Source: Eupransor demetentiae (GTDB lineage: Bacteria > Bacillota > Bacilli > Lactobacillales > Lactobacillaceae). From it: DNA of 64,000 bases. Position numbers and translations under genes: made by a program. Shown piece after piece: positions 8,971 to 18,525 of the stretch. Location of the stretch: positions 1 through 64,000 of the forward strand of contig NZ_CAWVOH010000004.1 of NCBI RefSeq assembly GCF_963930865.1, written 5' to 3'. The number at the start of each line of letters is the position of its first letter. The first letter of the stretch is position 1. The notes beneath the pieces were generated by a model that was given only the letters and a program-made list of their open reading frames with translations, ran no database searches and was not told where the DNA came from.

Positions 8971-10482
8971 TTACATTTTAGCTTCCAAATCAACATTGGG
9001 ATACTTGTCCTTAAACCAGTTCAAAGCGAACTTGTTTTCAAACAAGAAGACCGGTTGGTCATAGCGATCACGTACCAAGAGGTTACGTGATGAAGCCATC
9101 TTTTCGTCAAGCTGGTCAGGCTTAATCCAACGAGCAACCTTTGAACCGATTGGCTCAAATTGGATTTCGACGTTATATTCGTTTTCCATTCGGAACTTGA
9201 ATACTTCGAACTGCAATTGTCCGACGGCTCCAAGAATGTATTCGTTACCGGTCCATGACTTATAAAGCTGGATGGTACCTTCCTGAACCAGTTGGGTGAT
9301 TCCCTTGTGGTAGGACTTTTGCTTCATGACATCCTTGGCGATAACCTTGTTGAAGTATTCCGGCGTAAAGGTTGGCAAATCCGGATATTGCACGCTCTTC
9401 TTACCAGAGAAAATCGTATCCCCAATCTGGAAATTACCAGTATCGTAAACACCGATGATGTCGCCCGGCACAGCTGTTTGCACGTTTTCACGTTCTTCAG
9501 CCATGAACTGGGTCACGTTGGACAAGCGCATTTTTTTATCAGTACGCTGCAAGGTGACGTCCATGCCGCGTTCGAACTCACCAGAAACGATACGAACGAA
9601 GGCAATGCGATCACGGTGACGAGGATCCATGTTGGCCTGAATTTTAAAGACGAAACCAGTAAACTGCTTGTCGTCCGGTTCAATAACTCGGTCATCAACC
9701 GTCTTCATTGGCATTGGCGCTGGCGCATACTTCAAGTATTCGCGCAAGAACTCGGTCACACCGAAGTTGGCCAAGGCAGATCCGAAGAAGACAGGCGTTA
9801 ACTTTCCGTGAGCAATCGCATCTTCATCAAATTCGTTTCCGGCATCTTTGAGAAGTTCGATTTCGTCCATTCCCTCTTCCATGACCTCGGGCTGGTCCGT
9901 GGCGTTCTTGAATGGGTCGAGCTTGTCCGTTTGCAAGTCGTAAATCCCCTGCAAAATCTGACCAGAACCAATTGGCCAGTTCATTGGGTAGGCTTGAATG
10001 CCCAAAACCGTTTCGATTTCATCGACCAAGTCCAATGGGGAACGAGCATCACGATCAATCTTGTTAAAGAAGGTAAAGATTGGAATCCCACGCTGCGAAA
10101 CAATTTCGAAAAGCTTCTTCGTTTGGGGCTCAATACCCTTGGCGGCATCGACAACCATGACAACTGAATCGACGGCCATCAGAGTTCGGTAGGTATCTTC
10201 AGAGAAATCTTCGTGCCCTGGCGTATCCAAAATGTTGATGCGCTTGCCTTCATAATCAAACTGCAAAACAGATGAAGTAACCGAAATTCCACGCTGCTGC
10301 TCAATGGCCATCCAATCGGATGAGGCCATCTTCTTGGCGCCACGCCCCTTAACAGTACCCGCTTCACGAATAACTCCTCCATGAAGCAAGAGTTGCTCGG
10401 TCAAAGTCGTTTTACCAGCATCGGGGTGAGAAATGATGGCAAATGTGCGCCGCTTTTTTAGTTCTTCTTGAAAGTTTTCCAT
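8971..10482 (-). CDS. prfC: Peptide chain release factor 3
   Basis: 503 residues, near the usual 510-530. RF3 is a cytosolic translational GTPase that recycles RF1/RF2 from the ribosome after peptide release. The P-loop HPDAGKTT lies at residues 19-26, switch II DTPGHEDF at about 87-94, and FNKID supplies the NKxD base motif. The RF3-type insert after G1 (GTVKGRGAKKMASSDWM, then EQQRGISV) separates it from EF-G and LepA. It is flanked by terminators on both sides and appears monocistronic. Nothing in the sequence is unusual. Confidence 0.95.
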   Translation of the reverse strand: MENFQEELKKRRTFAIISHPDAGKTTLTEQLLLHGGVIREAGTVKGRGAKKMASSDWMAIEQQRGISVTSSVLQFDYEGKRINILDTPGHEDFSEDTYRTLMAVDSVVMVVDAAKGIEPQTKKLFEIVSQRGIPIFTFFNKIDRDARSPLDLVDEIETVLGIQAYPMNWPIGSGQILQGIYDLQTDKLDPFKNATDQPEVMEEGMDEIELLKDAGNEFDEDAIAHGKLTPVFFGSALANFGVTEFLREYLKYAPAPMPMKTVDDRVIEPDDKQFTGFVFKIQANMDPRHRDRIAFVRIVSGEFERGMDVTLQRTDKKMRLSNVTQFMAEERENVQTAVPGDIIGVYDTGNFQIGDTIFSGKKSVQYPDLPTFTPEYFNKVIAKDVMKQKSYHKGITQLVQEGTIQLYKSWTGNEYILGAVGQLQFEVFKFRMENEYNVEIQFEPIGSKVARWIKPDQLDEKMASSRNLLVRDRYDQPVFLFENKFALNWFKDKYPNVDLEAKM

Positions 10483-10499
10483 AGTGAGTTTATTTTACA

Positions 10500-10530
10500 T
10501 TAAAAAAGCCCTAACCGCTAGGGTTAGAGC
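10500..10530 (-). terminator. Terminator of the opp operon
   Basis: Minus-strand stem CTAACCCTA / TAGGGTTAG-like hairpin followed by GGCTTTTTT, 20-45 bp after the oppF stop. Confidence 0.8.
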
Positions 10531-10546
10531 TAATTGAGCTTTAAAT

Positions 10547-11470
10547 TTAAGCTTGTGAACGGTAGGCCTCTGCCTCAGCTGGCGTGGCCAGAACGGAGTG
10601 TCCCGGCTCGATTTCAACCATTCGGCGGACCTGTCCGTCCGTTTCAGCGCTAGGATCGTAGTCCACGATCTTTTGCTGACGTTCAGCAATCGGATCAGGA
10701 ACCGGAATGGCTGACAAAAGCGACTTAGTATAAGGATGCAGCGGGTGGTTATAAACCTGATCGGCCGTTCCCAACTCCAAGAGCTTACCCCAGTGCAAAA
10801 CACCGATTCGATCTGAGATGTACTTAACCATCGACAAATCGTGGGCGATGAAAAGATAAGTCAACGAGTGCTTCTTTTGCAAATCCTTCATTAAATTAAC
10901 AACTTGGGCTTGCACCGAAACATCCAAGGCTGAAATGGGTTCATCAGCGATGATGAACTTTGGGTCAACGGCCAAGGCTCGGGCAATTCCAATCCGCTGC
11001 CGTTGCCCACCAGAAAATTCGTGGGGATAACGCGTGGCGTGGTCCGGGTTCAAACCAACAAGATCCAACAACTCCAAAACGCGGGCATGGCGTTCTTCCT
11101 TGTTTTTGACCATGTGATGGATGTCCAGACCTTCGGCGATGATATCTTCGACCTTCATTCGGCCGTTCAAAGAGGCCTGCGGATCCTGGAAAATCATCTG
11201 AGAATCCTTGCGGAAGTCCGCCAACTGGCCGCCCTTCATTTTACGAACGTCTTTGCCATCAAAATCAATCTCACCATCGCTGGCATCGTAGAGCTTCAAG
11301 ATGGTGCGACCTAGCGTGGTTTTACCCGAACCAGATTCACCCACCAAACCAAAGACTTCCCCTTCCTTGATATCGAAGGTGATGTTGTCCAAGGCTTTGA
11401 CTTCCTTATCCTTACCAGGGTTAAAAGTCAGCGATAAATTTTTAATTTGAACAAGATTCTTATCACTCAT
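10547..11470 (-). CDS. oppF: Oligopeptide ABC transporter ATP-binding protein OppF
   Basis: 307 residues. It is one of two ATPases that power the Opp oligopeptide importer at the inner face of the membrane. Visible motifs: Walker A GESGSGKTT near residue 44, signature FSGGQRQRIGIARAL, Walker B KFIIADEPISALD, and H-loop IAHDLSMV. The C-terminal HPLHPYTKSLLSAIPVPDP is the oligopeptide/dipeptide transporter extension. It is the last gene of a five-gene operon and begins 1 bp after oppD ends. Confidence 0.93.
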   Translation of the reverse strand: MSDKNLVQIKNLSLTFNPGKDKEVKALDNITFDIKEGEVFGLVGESGSGKTTLGRTILKLYDASDGEIDFDGKDVRKMKGGQLADFRKDSQMIFQDPQASLNGRMKVEDIIAEGLDIHHMVKNKEERHARVLELLDLVGLNPDHATRYPHEFSGGQRQRIGIARALAVDPKFIIADEPISALDVSVQAQVVNLMKDLQKKHSLTYLFIAHDLSMVKYISDRIGVLHWGKLLELGTADQVYNHPLHPYTKSLLSAIPVPDPIAERQQKIVDYDPSAETDGQVRRMVEIEPGHSVLATPAEAEAYRSQA

Positions 11471-11471
11471 C

Positions 11472-12521
11472 TTAACCCTCCTGTGCCTGCAATTTTTGCC
11501 AGCGGGCCCAACGTTCTACGATAGGGGCTGGTGGTTCCACCTTGGGCGCGCGCTCATCAAGCAACCAGGTGGCTGCATAATGACTATCGGACACCTTAAA
11601 GAATGGCGGTTGCTTTTCGTGGTCGATGGCTAGGCCATAGCGGTTACGATTGGCAAAAGCATCCCCCTTCGGCGGCTGCAAAAGATCAGGTGGCGTTCCC
11701 GGAATCGAATGCAATTGGCCGCGTTCCGTGTCGGTTGTTGGCATCGAATCCAACAAGCCCCAGGTATAAGGATGCCGCGGATTGTAGAAAATTTCATCCG
11801 CTTTACCATATTCGACAATTTTTCCGGCATACATGACGGCAACTCGGTCGGCAACACCCGCCACAACCCCCAAATCGTGGGTGATGAAGATAATCGAAGT
11901 ATTGTCCTTTCGCTGCTGTTCCTTCATCATCTTCAAAATCTGAGCTTGAATAGTAACGTCCAGCGCAGTCGTTGGTTCGTCAGCAATCAAAATTTCAGGG
12001 TCAGCGGCCAAGGCAATGGCGATAACAGCACGCTGACGCATTCCACCAGACCATTGGTGTGGATAATCCTTAACGTGGGCTTCCGCATTTGGAATCCCGA
12101 CACCCTTCATCAAGTCCAAAACCTGCTTTTGTACGGCGGCCTTACTCAACTTTTGGTGCTTCAAAATCGGTTCGGCAATCTGCTTGCCAATCGTCATCGT
12201 GGGGTCCAAAGCCGTCATTGGATCCTGGAAAACCATGGCAATTTCATTACCACGAACCTTTTCCCAGTCCTTTTCCTTAAAGTCCAACATGTTTTGGCCC
12301 TTAAAGATCAATTGGCTAGAATCCGGGATAATGGCGTTTTCGGCATTCAAACCCAAAAGGGTCTTAGTCGTTACCGACTTTCCAGAACCTGACTCACCCA
12401 CAATGGCCAGGGTTTCACCCGGCTGCAAATCAAAAGAAATGTCACGGATGGCCTTTACCGTGCCGGCATAGGTGTTAAAGTTTACTTTTAAATTTTTTAC
12501 TTCAAGAATTGGCGCAGTCAT
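11472..12521 (-). CDS. oppD: Oligopeptide ABC transporter ATP-binding protein OppD
   Basis: 349 residues, usual for OppD. Walker A GESGSGKSV, signature WSGGMRQRAVIAIAL, Walker B EILIADEPTTALD and H-loop ITHDLGVV are present. The C-terminal extension with RHPYTWGLLDSMP and RNRYG is typical of peptide importers; the iron-sulfur type CxxxC cysteines are absent. It would pair with OppF to form the nucleotide-binding heterodimer. It lies between oppC (12 bp upstream) and oppF in the operon. Confidence 0.93.
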   Translation of the reverse strand: MTAPILEVKNLKVNFNTYAGTVKAIRDISFDLQPGETLAIVGESGSGKSVTTKTLLGLNAENAIIPDSSQLIFKGQNMLDFKEKDWEKVRGNEIAMVFQDPMTALDPTMTIGKQIAEPILKHQKLSKAAVQKQVLDLMKGVGIPNAEAHVKDYPHQWSGGMRQRAVIAIALAADPEILIADEPTTALDVTIQAQILKMMKEQQRKDNTSIIFITHDLGVVAGVADRVAVMYAGKIVEYGKADEIFYNPRHPYTWGLLDSMPTTDTERGQLHSIPGTPPDLLQPPKGDAFANRNRYGLAIDHEKQPPFFKVSDSHYAATWLLDERAPKVEPPAPIVERWARWQKLQAQEG

Positions 12522-12533
12522 AAGCTACCTCTA

Positions 12534-13556
12534 TTATTCATCCGCAGCCTTAGGGTCAAAGGCATCGCGCAAACCATCGCCCAAAAGGATGAAGGCGAGC
12601 GATACCAAGATCAAAATCGCAGCTGGAATCAAAATCTGATATGGATAGTATTCCAACATGTTCTGAGCATCGGCAATCAAAGATCCCAGCGAAGCTGTCG
12701 GTGCCTTAACCCCCAAGTTAATCGCTGACAAAACCGCTTCGAACATGATAGCTGCAGGAATGGTCATCATGATTTGCACGATAATGGTTCCAGCCATGTT
12801 GGGAATCAAGTGCTTGATGGCAATCTTGCTTGGGCGCTCACCCAAAGTCAAAGCTGCCAAAATATAATCACGTTCCTTCAAGGTCAGCGTCATGTTACGA
12901 ACCTGCCGGGCCATGTTAACCCAGTTGGTCAAAGCAATCGCCAAGATGATGGCGGTAATTCCGGATCCTAACAAAAGAGCCAGCATGGTCACGACAACCA
13001 GGTTTGGAATTGACGAAATCACTTCGATGATTCGCTGCATAACCGTGTCGAGCCAACCGCCCTTCCAGCCCGCAACCAAACCGTAGGTAACCCCAATCAG
13101 CAAGTCAATCGCCGTTGCCGAGATGGCAACCAACAAAGAAATTCGCAGTCCAACCACCACACGTTTTGCCAATGAACGGCCTAACGTATCAGTTCCGAAA
13201 AGGAAATGTTCTTTAATGTGATTAGTCTTGTAAAAATCAACCTTCTTGTCGCTGCCGAGCTCCTTGCTGTAACCGTTCCAGCCGGGAATTGGCAAACCAG
13301 AATTAGGTGGCAAATTCTTGTAACGGTTAACTTGGTTGGTATCGAACTGGTTGGCTTGATTTTGACTAACAAAGGCCGTCGAAATCAAAGCGAAGAGCAA
13401 AACCGCAATCAGGAAGAAAAGCGAGAAGACGGCCAATTTATTTTGCCGCAATCGGCGCCAAACGCTCTGCCAAAAGGACAGGGTTGGCTTCAAAATGGTC
13501 TGTGCAGCCGCTTTATTTTTAATGCCAACTAGGGCAAATTCAGCTTGATTATCCAT
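12534..13556 (-). CDS. oppC: Oligopeptide ABC transporter permease OppC
   Basis: 340 residues with six predicted membrane segments. A cytoplasmic N-terminus of about 45 residues precedes the first segment (LAVFSLFFLIAVLLFALIS), and a loop between TM1 and TM2 carries HFLFGTDTLGRS, the OppC family signature. The EAA coupling loop reads AALTLGERPSKIAIKHLIPN near residue 240. It forms the channel with OppB. It is followed 12 bp later by oppD and preceded by oppB with 9 bp between them. Confidence 0.92.
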   Translation of the reverse strand: MDNQAEFALVGIKNKAAAQTILKPTLSFWQSVWRRLRQNKLAVFSLFFLIAVLLFALISTAFVSQNQANQFDTNQVNRYKNLPPNSGLPIPGWNGYSKELGSDKKVDFYKTNHIKEHFLFGTDTLGRSLAKRVVVGLRISLLVAISATAIDLLIGVTYGLVAGWKGGWLDTVMQRIIEVISSIPNLVVVTMLALLLGSGITAIILAIALTNWVNMARQVRNMTLTLKERDYILAALTLGERPSKIAIKHLIPNMAGTIIVQIMMTIPAAIMFEAVLSAINLGVKAPTASLGSLIADAQNMLEYYPYQILIPAAILILVSLAFILLGDGLRDAFDPKAADE

Positions 13557-13565
13557 CTTCCCCTC

Positions 13566-14483
13566 CTATTGCAAGCGGACGCGAGGGTCCACCAGGGCAG
13601 TCAAAACATCAGTAATTAAAATCATCACCATCAGCATCAAAGCATAGACGATGGTCGTTCCCATGATAACGGGATAGTCCTTGGTTGGAATCGAGGAAAC
13701 GAACTGCTGTCCGATTCCAGGAATCGAGAAGATACTTTCCACCAAAGTCGATCCAGTCAAGAGTTGAGCGGCCAAAGGGCCAATCAAGGTCAAAACTGGG
13801 ATCATTGAGTTACGGTAAGCGTGATGGTCCACAATTTCCGTTTCACTCAAACCCTTGGCCCGGGCTAACAAAATGTAGTCGGACTGCAAGGATTCAATCA
13901 TTTCGGAACGGACAAAGCGGGTTGTAACCGCTGCCGGACCAACGGCCAACGCAATGGTTGGCAAGATGGTTTCAGAGAAGGTATCTCCCCAGCCAGCAAC
14001 CGGCATCAACTGCCACTTATATCCGAAGACGTAAAGCAAGAAGATGGCCAAAATGAAGGATGGTGTTGAAATCCCAAGTGAGGAAAGAATTCCAAGGAAA
14101 CCATCAGCCTTTTGGTTGTGATGGCGGGCTGAAACAGCTCCCATCCAAATTCCTGCCAAAACTCCAACAACCAAGGCCTGCAAGCCCAGCTGAGCTGAAA
14201 CCGGCAAACGTTGCGCAATCAAGGTTGAAACGGCTTGGTTTTGGTACTGGTAGGAAGTTCCAAAGTTGCCTTGCAAAGCATTCCAGAGATAGTGGAAGTA
14301 CTGCTCCCAAAGAGGCTGATTCAAACCGTAAGTCTGCTTCAATTGAGCAATGGCCTGTGGCGTCAACTTGGGATTGTTAAAGGGCGTCCCCGGCATGACT
14401 TGCATCATGAAGAAGGTTGCCGTCACCACGACCCAGAGGGTAAAGATCAGGATTAAAACTCGTTTTAAAATGTATTTTGCCAT
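13566..14483 (-). CDS. oppB: Oligopeptide ABC transporter permease OppB
   Basis: 305 residues with six membrane segments. The N-terminus MAKYILKRVLILIFTLWVVV and the PGTPF sequence after TM1 are typical of OppB/DppB. The EAA loop reads ARAKGLSETEIVDHHAYRNS. It forms the peptide channel with OppC. It sits 11 bp downstream of oppA and has the ribosome binding site AGGAGG. Confidence 0.92.
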   Translation of the reverse strand: MAKYILKRVLILIFTLWVVVTATFFMMQVMPGTPFNNPKLTPQAIAQLKQTYGLNQPLWEQYFHYLWNALQGNFGTSYQYQNQAVSTLIAQRLPVSAQLGLQALVVGVLAGIWMGAVSARHHNQKADGFLGILSSLGISTPSFILAIFLLYVFGYKWQLMPVAGWGDTFSETILPTIALAVGPAAVTTRFVRSEMIESLQSDYILLARAKGLSETEIVDHHAYRNSMIPVLTLIGPLAAQLLTGSTLVESIFSIPGIGQQFVSSIPTKDYPVIMGTTIVYALMLMVMILITDVLTALVDPRVRLQ

Positions 14484-14494
14484 GAATTTTCCTC

Positions 14495-16141
14495 CTACTT
14501 ACCCGTCCGGTAGGCGTGGGTAACGTCAATTGGGATTCCAGTTGCGTTGATGATGACACCCTTCACGTTCTTACGGTTCAAAGCATAACCTGGCCAGAAG
14601 GCAATTGGGTTAATGTTGGCCTGATCCTTCAAAGCAGCTTCGGCTGTTTTAAAGTCGTTCACGCGAGCTTCAGGATTGTTGGCATCCGTTGTATCGGACT
14701 TTTCAATCGCATCAATATAAGTTTGGTTCTTAAAGCGACCGTTGTTCTGGCCGGTATCGACACCCTTGAACAAATCATAGAAGGTTGAACCATCGGGATA
14801 GTCACCGGTCCAGTTGTTCAAAACGATGTCGAAGTTTCCGGCAGCTTGATCTTGAATACGTTGCTTGAAAGGCACAATTTTTTCAGTAACCTGAATGCCC
14901 TTCAAGTTCGATTCCCAAGACTGCTTCAAATAATCAACCATGTTCTTGGAAATTGGGTTATCAGCATCTGTCAAAAGCGTAACCTTCATCTGCTTTTGGC
15001 CAAGTTCTTGCATTCCTTCAGCAAAAAGCTTCTTGGCTTGATCAGCATCGTATTCATAGTGAGGATTGACATACTTCGCCAAATCCTCACCCGACGGTGT
15101 CTTCATCAAACCAGTTGGAGCATAGCCAGTTGCGACCTTACGAGCACCACCAGAGGCTTGGTCAACCATGACCTGACGGTTGGTCGAGAGATTCAAAGCT
15201 TGACGAATCTTGGTGTTTGAAAGGAACTTGTTAGCTCCGGACTGGTTGTATTCCAAATAGGTCGTTGCGGCCATTGGTGAGTTTGAAACGTCTTTATCTT
15301 TACTATTGGACTTATAAATTTCTGGAGAAGTATAAATCTGAGCACGATCAACCACGCCACGCTTGTAGAGCTGAACAATGGTTTCAGGCTTGTTAACGAC
15401 CTGCCACTTGATGGTTTCGGTCTTCACGTTTTTAGCATCCCAGTAGTAAGGATTCTTAACCATCTTGAAGCGGTTGTTGGTTCCGTTCCAACCTTCGAAC
15501 TTGTAAGCCCCAGAATAAATCTGCGTATCTGAAGTCGTACCGTACTTGCTGCCCTGCTTGTTAACAAAGGATTCCTTTTGTGGCATGAAAGTACCAAATG
15601 TCAAAAGGTCCTTGAACTGTGGCATTGGATGTTCCAACTTGAAGGTAATCGTGTCACCATCAACAGAAACGCCGAGTGACTTGACCGGCTTCTTACCCGC
15701 CACAATGTCATCGGCATTCTTTACACCGGAAGTAAGGTAGGCATACTGTGAAGCCGTCTTTGGATCAACAACACGACGCCAACTGTAAAGAAAATCTTGG
15801 GCCGTCAACTTAGAACCATCCGACCAACGCAAGTTAGGTCGAAGCTTGGCCGTGTAGGTCAAACCATCGGCAGAAACATCAACACTCTTCGCCAGTTCAG
15901 GTTCCGGCTCGCCCTTTGCGTTCATCCGCAACAGGTTTGCTTCCGTGTTTCCCATAATTGACATGGAGTACTGATCCGTCGCCTTCGACATATCCATCGT
16001 CTGGATATCAGCGCCCAGGGCGTAACTTAAAGTATTGGGGTCATTGGCTGTGGTCTTACCCCACCAGCCGCAAGCCTTACCAATTGTGAAAATTGCACCC
16101 GCACTGATAATTACAATTGCTATCTTTTTCCATCTCGCCAT
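14495..16141 (-). CDS. oppA: Oligopeptide-binding protein OppA
   Basis: 548 residues, SBP family 5. It captures extracellular oligopeptides and delivers them to OppBC. The N-terminus has two lysines and a hydrophobic stretch ending in GKAC at Cys24, a degenerate lipobox because Lys at -2 is unusual; lipid anchoring is likely but not certain. The mature part shows the family region LRPNLRWSDGSKLTAQDFLYSWRR and YSGAYKFEGWN. It is the first gene of oppABCDF, with a promoter at 16173-16201. In lactic acid bacteria this system feeds amino-acid auxotrophies from milk or plant peptides. Confidence 0.92.
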   Translation of the reverse strand: MARWKKIAIVIISAGAIFTIGKACGWWGKTTANDPNTLSYALGADIQTMDMSKATDQYSMSIMGNTEANLLRMNAKGEPEPELAKSVDVSADGLTYTAKLRPNLRWSDGSKLTAQDFLYSWRRVVDPKTASQYAYLTSGVKNADDIVAGKKPVKSLGVSVDGDTITFKLEHPMPQFKDLLTFGTFMPQKESFVNKQGSKYGTTSDTQIYSGAYKFEGWNGTNNRFKMVKNPYYWDAKNVKTETIKWQVVNKPETIVQLYKRGVVDRAQIYTSPEIYKSNSKDKDVSNSPMAATTYLEYNQSGANKFLSNTKIRQALNLSTNRQVMVDQASGGARKVATGYAPTGLMKTPSGEDLAKYVNPHYEYDADQAKKLFAEGMQELGQKQMKVTLLTDADNPISKNMVDYLKQSWESNLKGIQVTEKIVPFKQRIQDQAAGNFDIVLNNWTGDYPDGSTFYDLFKGVDTGQNNGRFKNQTYIDAIEKSDTTDANNPEARVNDFKTAEAALKDQANINPIAFWPGYALNRKNVKGVIINATGIPIDVTHAYRTGK

Positions 16142-16172
16142 AATGCGGCCCCTTGTTTTTAATGTTGAATTA

Positions 16173-16201
16173 ACTTTATCACTCTAGTTTTTAATATTCA
16201 A
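16173..16201 (-). promoter_or_regulatory. Promoter of oppABCDF
   Basis: Minus-strand TTGAAT (16201-16196), 17-bp spacer, TAAAGT (16178-16173), about 30 bp before the oppA start. Confidence 0.55.
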
Positions 16202-16253
16202 ATATTTTTCTCATATTAATCTGAAAAGCTTATCTATGTAAGCCTTTTCTTAA

Positions 16254-16284
16254 TAAAAAAGCCGACAAAACGTCAGCTTTTTTA
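16254..16284 (-). terminator. Terminator of the polar amino-acid ABC operon
   Basis: Minus-strand stem AAGCTGACG / TGTCGGCTT with a T run, directly after the stop of the last operon gene. Confidence 0.8.
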
Positions 16285-16289
16285 AATAT

Positions 16290-17153
16290 TTAGACCTCTA
16301 ATTGATGCCAATCCAAACCAGGAATTCCCTTGAACCACTTTTCAATCAAACGGTTGTATGTACCATTTTTCTTCAAAGTGTCCAAAGCTTCGTTGGTTTG
16401 CTTGACCATCTTAGGTTGATTATGATCGAAGGCGATTCCGTACGGTCCGTGCGTGAAGGTTGGCCCCGTGATGACATATCCAGGGTTTTCCTTGGCCAAA
16501 CCATACAAGATGGCATTATCCGTCGACAAGGCTTGTCCCTGGCCGGCCTTCAAAGCCTGCATAGCAGAAGCGTAGTCCTGCAAGGCCACAACCTTAGCCT
16601 TTGGCGCAAATTTCTTGACTTCGTTAGCGGCCGTCGTTCCAACAACGACCAAAACGGTGTAGCGAGGCGAATTCATGTCTTCAATTCGCGTAATCCCACT
16701 GTTTTTAGCTACCAAGAGTGATTGCCCAGCGTCAAAATAAGGCTGAGTAAAATCGACAATCTTAGCACGTTCAGGCGTGATCGTCATAACGGCGATACTG
16801 CCGTCAATATTGGTGTTCTTCAACTGCTGAATCTTTGATGCCGTGGCAATGGGCTTGATTTCAGCAGTCAAATTCTTGCCAGTCTGGCGACCAATTTGCT
16901 TGGTCAAAGCCTTAGCCATATCAATGTCAAAACCTTCCGGTTCACCCGTTTTCGTGTTCATCAAACCGAACAACTTGGTGTCCGACTTAACGCCCCAAAC
17001 GATTTTACCGCGGGATTCAACACGAGCAAGCGTGTCTTGGTGCTTTGAATTTTGCGTAACGGCAAAGGACATCCAGCTAATCGCGCCGATTAACAATAGT
17101 AAGGTCACAACGGCGGCAATTAAACCAAAACGCTTTTTCTTTTTTGCTTCCAT
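16290..17153 (-). CDS. Polar amino-acid (glutamine-type) ABC substrate-binding protein, second copy
   Basis: 287 residues from the ATG at 17153, which follows a GGGAGAG site; a GTG 39 bp upstream is open but lacks one. SBP family 3: VKSDTKLFGLMNTKTGEPEGFDIDMAKAL, MTITPERAKIVDFTQPYF and VGTTAANEV are the ligand-pocket segments typical of glutamine/glutamate/cystine binding proteins. Positive residues and one hydrophobic segment at the N-terminus carry no cysteine, so it is probably held by an uncleaved anchor or released by signal peptidase rather than lipidated. It is last in a five-gene operon and is a paralogue of the protein at 18522-19391. Confidence 0.88.
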   Translation of the reverse strand: MEAKKKKRFGLIAAVVTLLLLIGAISWMSFAVTQNSKHQDTLARVESRGKIVWGVKSDTKLFGLMNTKTGEPEGFDIDMAKALTKQIGRQTGKNLTAEIKPIATASKIQQLKNTNIDGSIAVMTITPERAKIVDFTQPYFDAGQSLLVAKNSGITRIEDMNSPRYTVLVVVGTTAANEVKKFAPKAKVVALQDYASAMQALKAGQGQALSTDNAILYGLAKENPGYVITGPTFTHGPYGIAFDHNQPKMVKQTNEALDTLKKNGTYNRLIEKWFKGIPGLDWHQLEV

Positions 17154-17220
17154 ACTCTCCCTCTCCCGACCGATTGAAAAATCAATCAGCACATAAAATG
17201 ATTGTTTCTTCTATATAAAA

Positions 17221-17880
17221 TTAGGCCAAACGACGGTCAAACCAGTCAGCCAACTTGGACAAACCATAGTTCAAGAGGAAGTAAACAACCGTTAGCAAAG
17301 CCAAAATTGGCAAAATATAATTTGAGTTCTGGGCATAAATCGTCTGCCCACGATAAGTCATTTCGGCCAAAACGATTCCAGAAGCCAAACTCGTATCCTT
17401 AACCAAAGAAATCAACTGTGAAATGATTGGCGGAATCATCTTCTTGTAAGCCTGCGGCAAGATGACGTAGCGCATGGCCTGGCCATCGGTCAAACCATTC
17501 GTCCGGGCCCCTTCGTACTGGCCATGATCAACGGCAGCAAGACCACCGCGGACAATTTCAGCCAGCATGGCCGACTCAAAGACGGACATGGCGATAACCG
17601 TTGCCCAGAAAACAGAGAAGTGCAAGCCAATACTTGGCAAAGCAAAGTAGGTAAAGAAGATAATCAACAAGAGCGGCAAGTTGCGCACGATGTTGTTGAT
17701 GGTGCCGACAAAGCTTGAAAAATAAGGGTACTTTTCAAATTCGATGATCCCGATAATTGAACCACCAATCATCGAGAAGATGATGGAGACCAGGGAAACT
17801 CCGACGGTGATGCCAATTCCCCAGGCAAAGTAGCCCATGTTCGCACTAGAAAATACTGAAGTAGACGTTAGTGTTAGCAT
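17221..17880 (-). CDS. Amino-acid ABC transporter permease
   Basis: 219 residues, His/Glu/Gln/Arg/opine permease family. About five membrane segments are visible; the EAA loop AVDHGQYEGARTNGLTDGQAMRYVILPQA near residues 115-145 contacts the ATPase. It forms a heterodimeric channel with the permease encoded 3 bp upstream. Substrate is inferred from the family as glutamine or a related polar amino acid. Confidence 0.9.
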   Translation of the reverse strand: MLTLTSTSVFSSANMGYFAWGIGITVGVSLVSIIFSMIGGSIIGIIEFEKYPYFSSFVGTINNIVRNLPLLLIIFFTYFALPSIGLHFSVFWATVIAMSVFESAMLAEIVRGGLAAVDHGQYEGARTNGLTDGQAMRYVILPQAYKKMIPPIISQLISLVKDTSLASGIVLAEMTYRGQTIYAQNSNYILPILALLTVVYFLLNYGLSKLADWFDRRLA

Positions 17881-17883
17881 TTT

Positions 17884-18525
17884 TTAGGCCCCCTTTCCTA
17901 GACGTTCTTCCAAGTACTGCATGCTGTATGACAGCGGCAGTGTGATGACAAGGTAGAAGGCCCCGACAATTAAGTAAGATGTCAATGTTTCGTATGAGTT
18001 GGCAGCGACCAAGTTTCCTTGGTACATCAAATCCAAACCACCAACGAAGGCCAAGATTGAAGAGTTCTTAACCAAGTTGATGAACTGGTTGCCCAAAGCC
18101 GGCAAAGAAACCTTAAAGGCTTGGGGCAAAATGATGTAACGCATCGCCTGAACGTAGGTCAAACCATTGGCCCGCGCCCCTTCGTACTGACCCGAATCAA
18201 TGGACTGGATTCCCGCACGAACCGCCTCGGCAATAAAGGCTGAAGTGTAAAGGGTCAAGCCAAGGCTACCGGCAGCAAAACCGTTCATCGGAATGATTTT
18301 GGCCAAAACCAAGTACATAAAAAGGACGATAACAAGCAGGGGCACGTTCCGGAAAAACTGGACGTAAGCATTTCCCACTTGGCGCAACCATTTAATCGGT
18401 TGAACCTGAAAGAGCGCGAAAAGCGTTCCCAAGATTAGGGCTCCCACCAAGGCAATAATGGAGGCTAACAAGGTATAGCCAAAGCCTTGGATGAAGGAAG
18501 ACCAGTATGTTTGTAGTAAGTTCAT
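17884..18525 (-). CDS. Amino-acid ABC transporter permease
   Basis: 213 residues, same family as its downstream neighbour. FRNVPLLVIVLFMYLVLAKI and the EAA loop SIDSGQYEGARANGLTYVQAMRYIILPQA are diagnostic. The start overlaps the stop of the upstream binding protein by 4 bp, indicating translational coupling. It probably pairs with the 17221-17880 product in one transporter complex. Confidence 0.9.
   Translation of the reverse strand: MNLLQTYWSSFIQGFGYTLLASIIALVGALILGTLFALFQVQPIKWLRQVGNAYVQFFRNVPLLVIVLFMYLVLAKIIPMNGFAAGSLGLTLYTSAFIAEAVRAGIQSIDSGQYEGARANGLTYVQAMRYIILPQAFKVSLPALGNQFINLVKNSSILAFVGGLDLMYQGNLVAANSYETLTSYLIVGAFYLVITLPLSYSMQYLEERLGKGA

Noticed and set aside
9292..10192. Plus-strand frames opposite prfC
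   Set aside because: Shadow frames; prfC is a clear full-length match.
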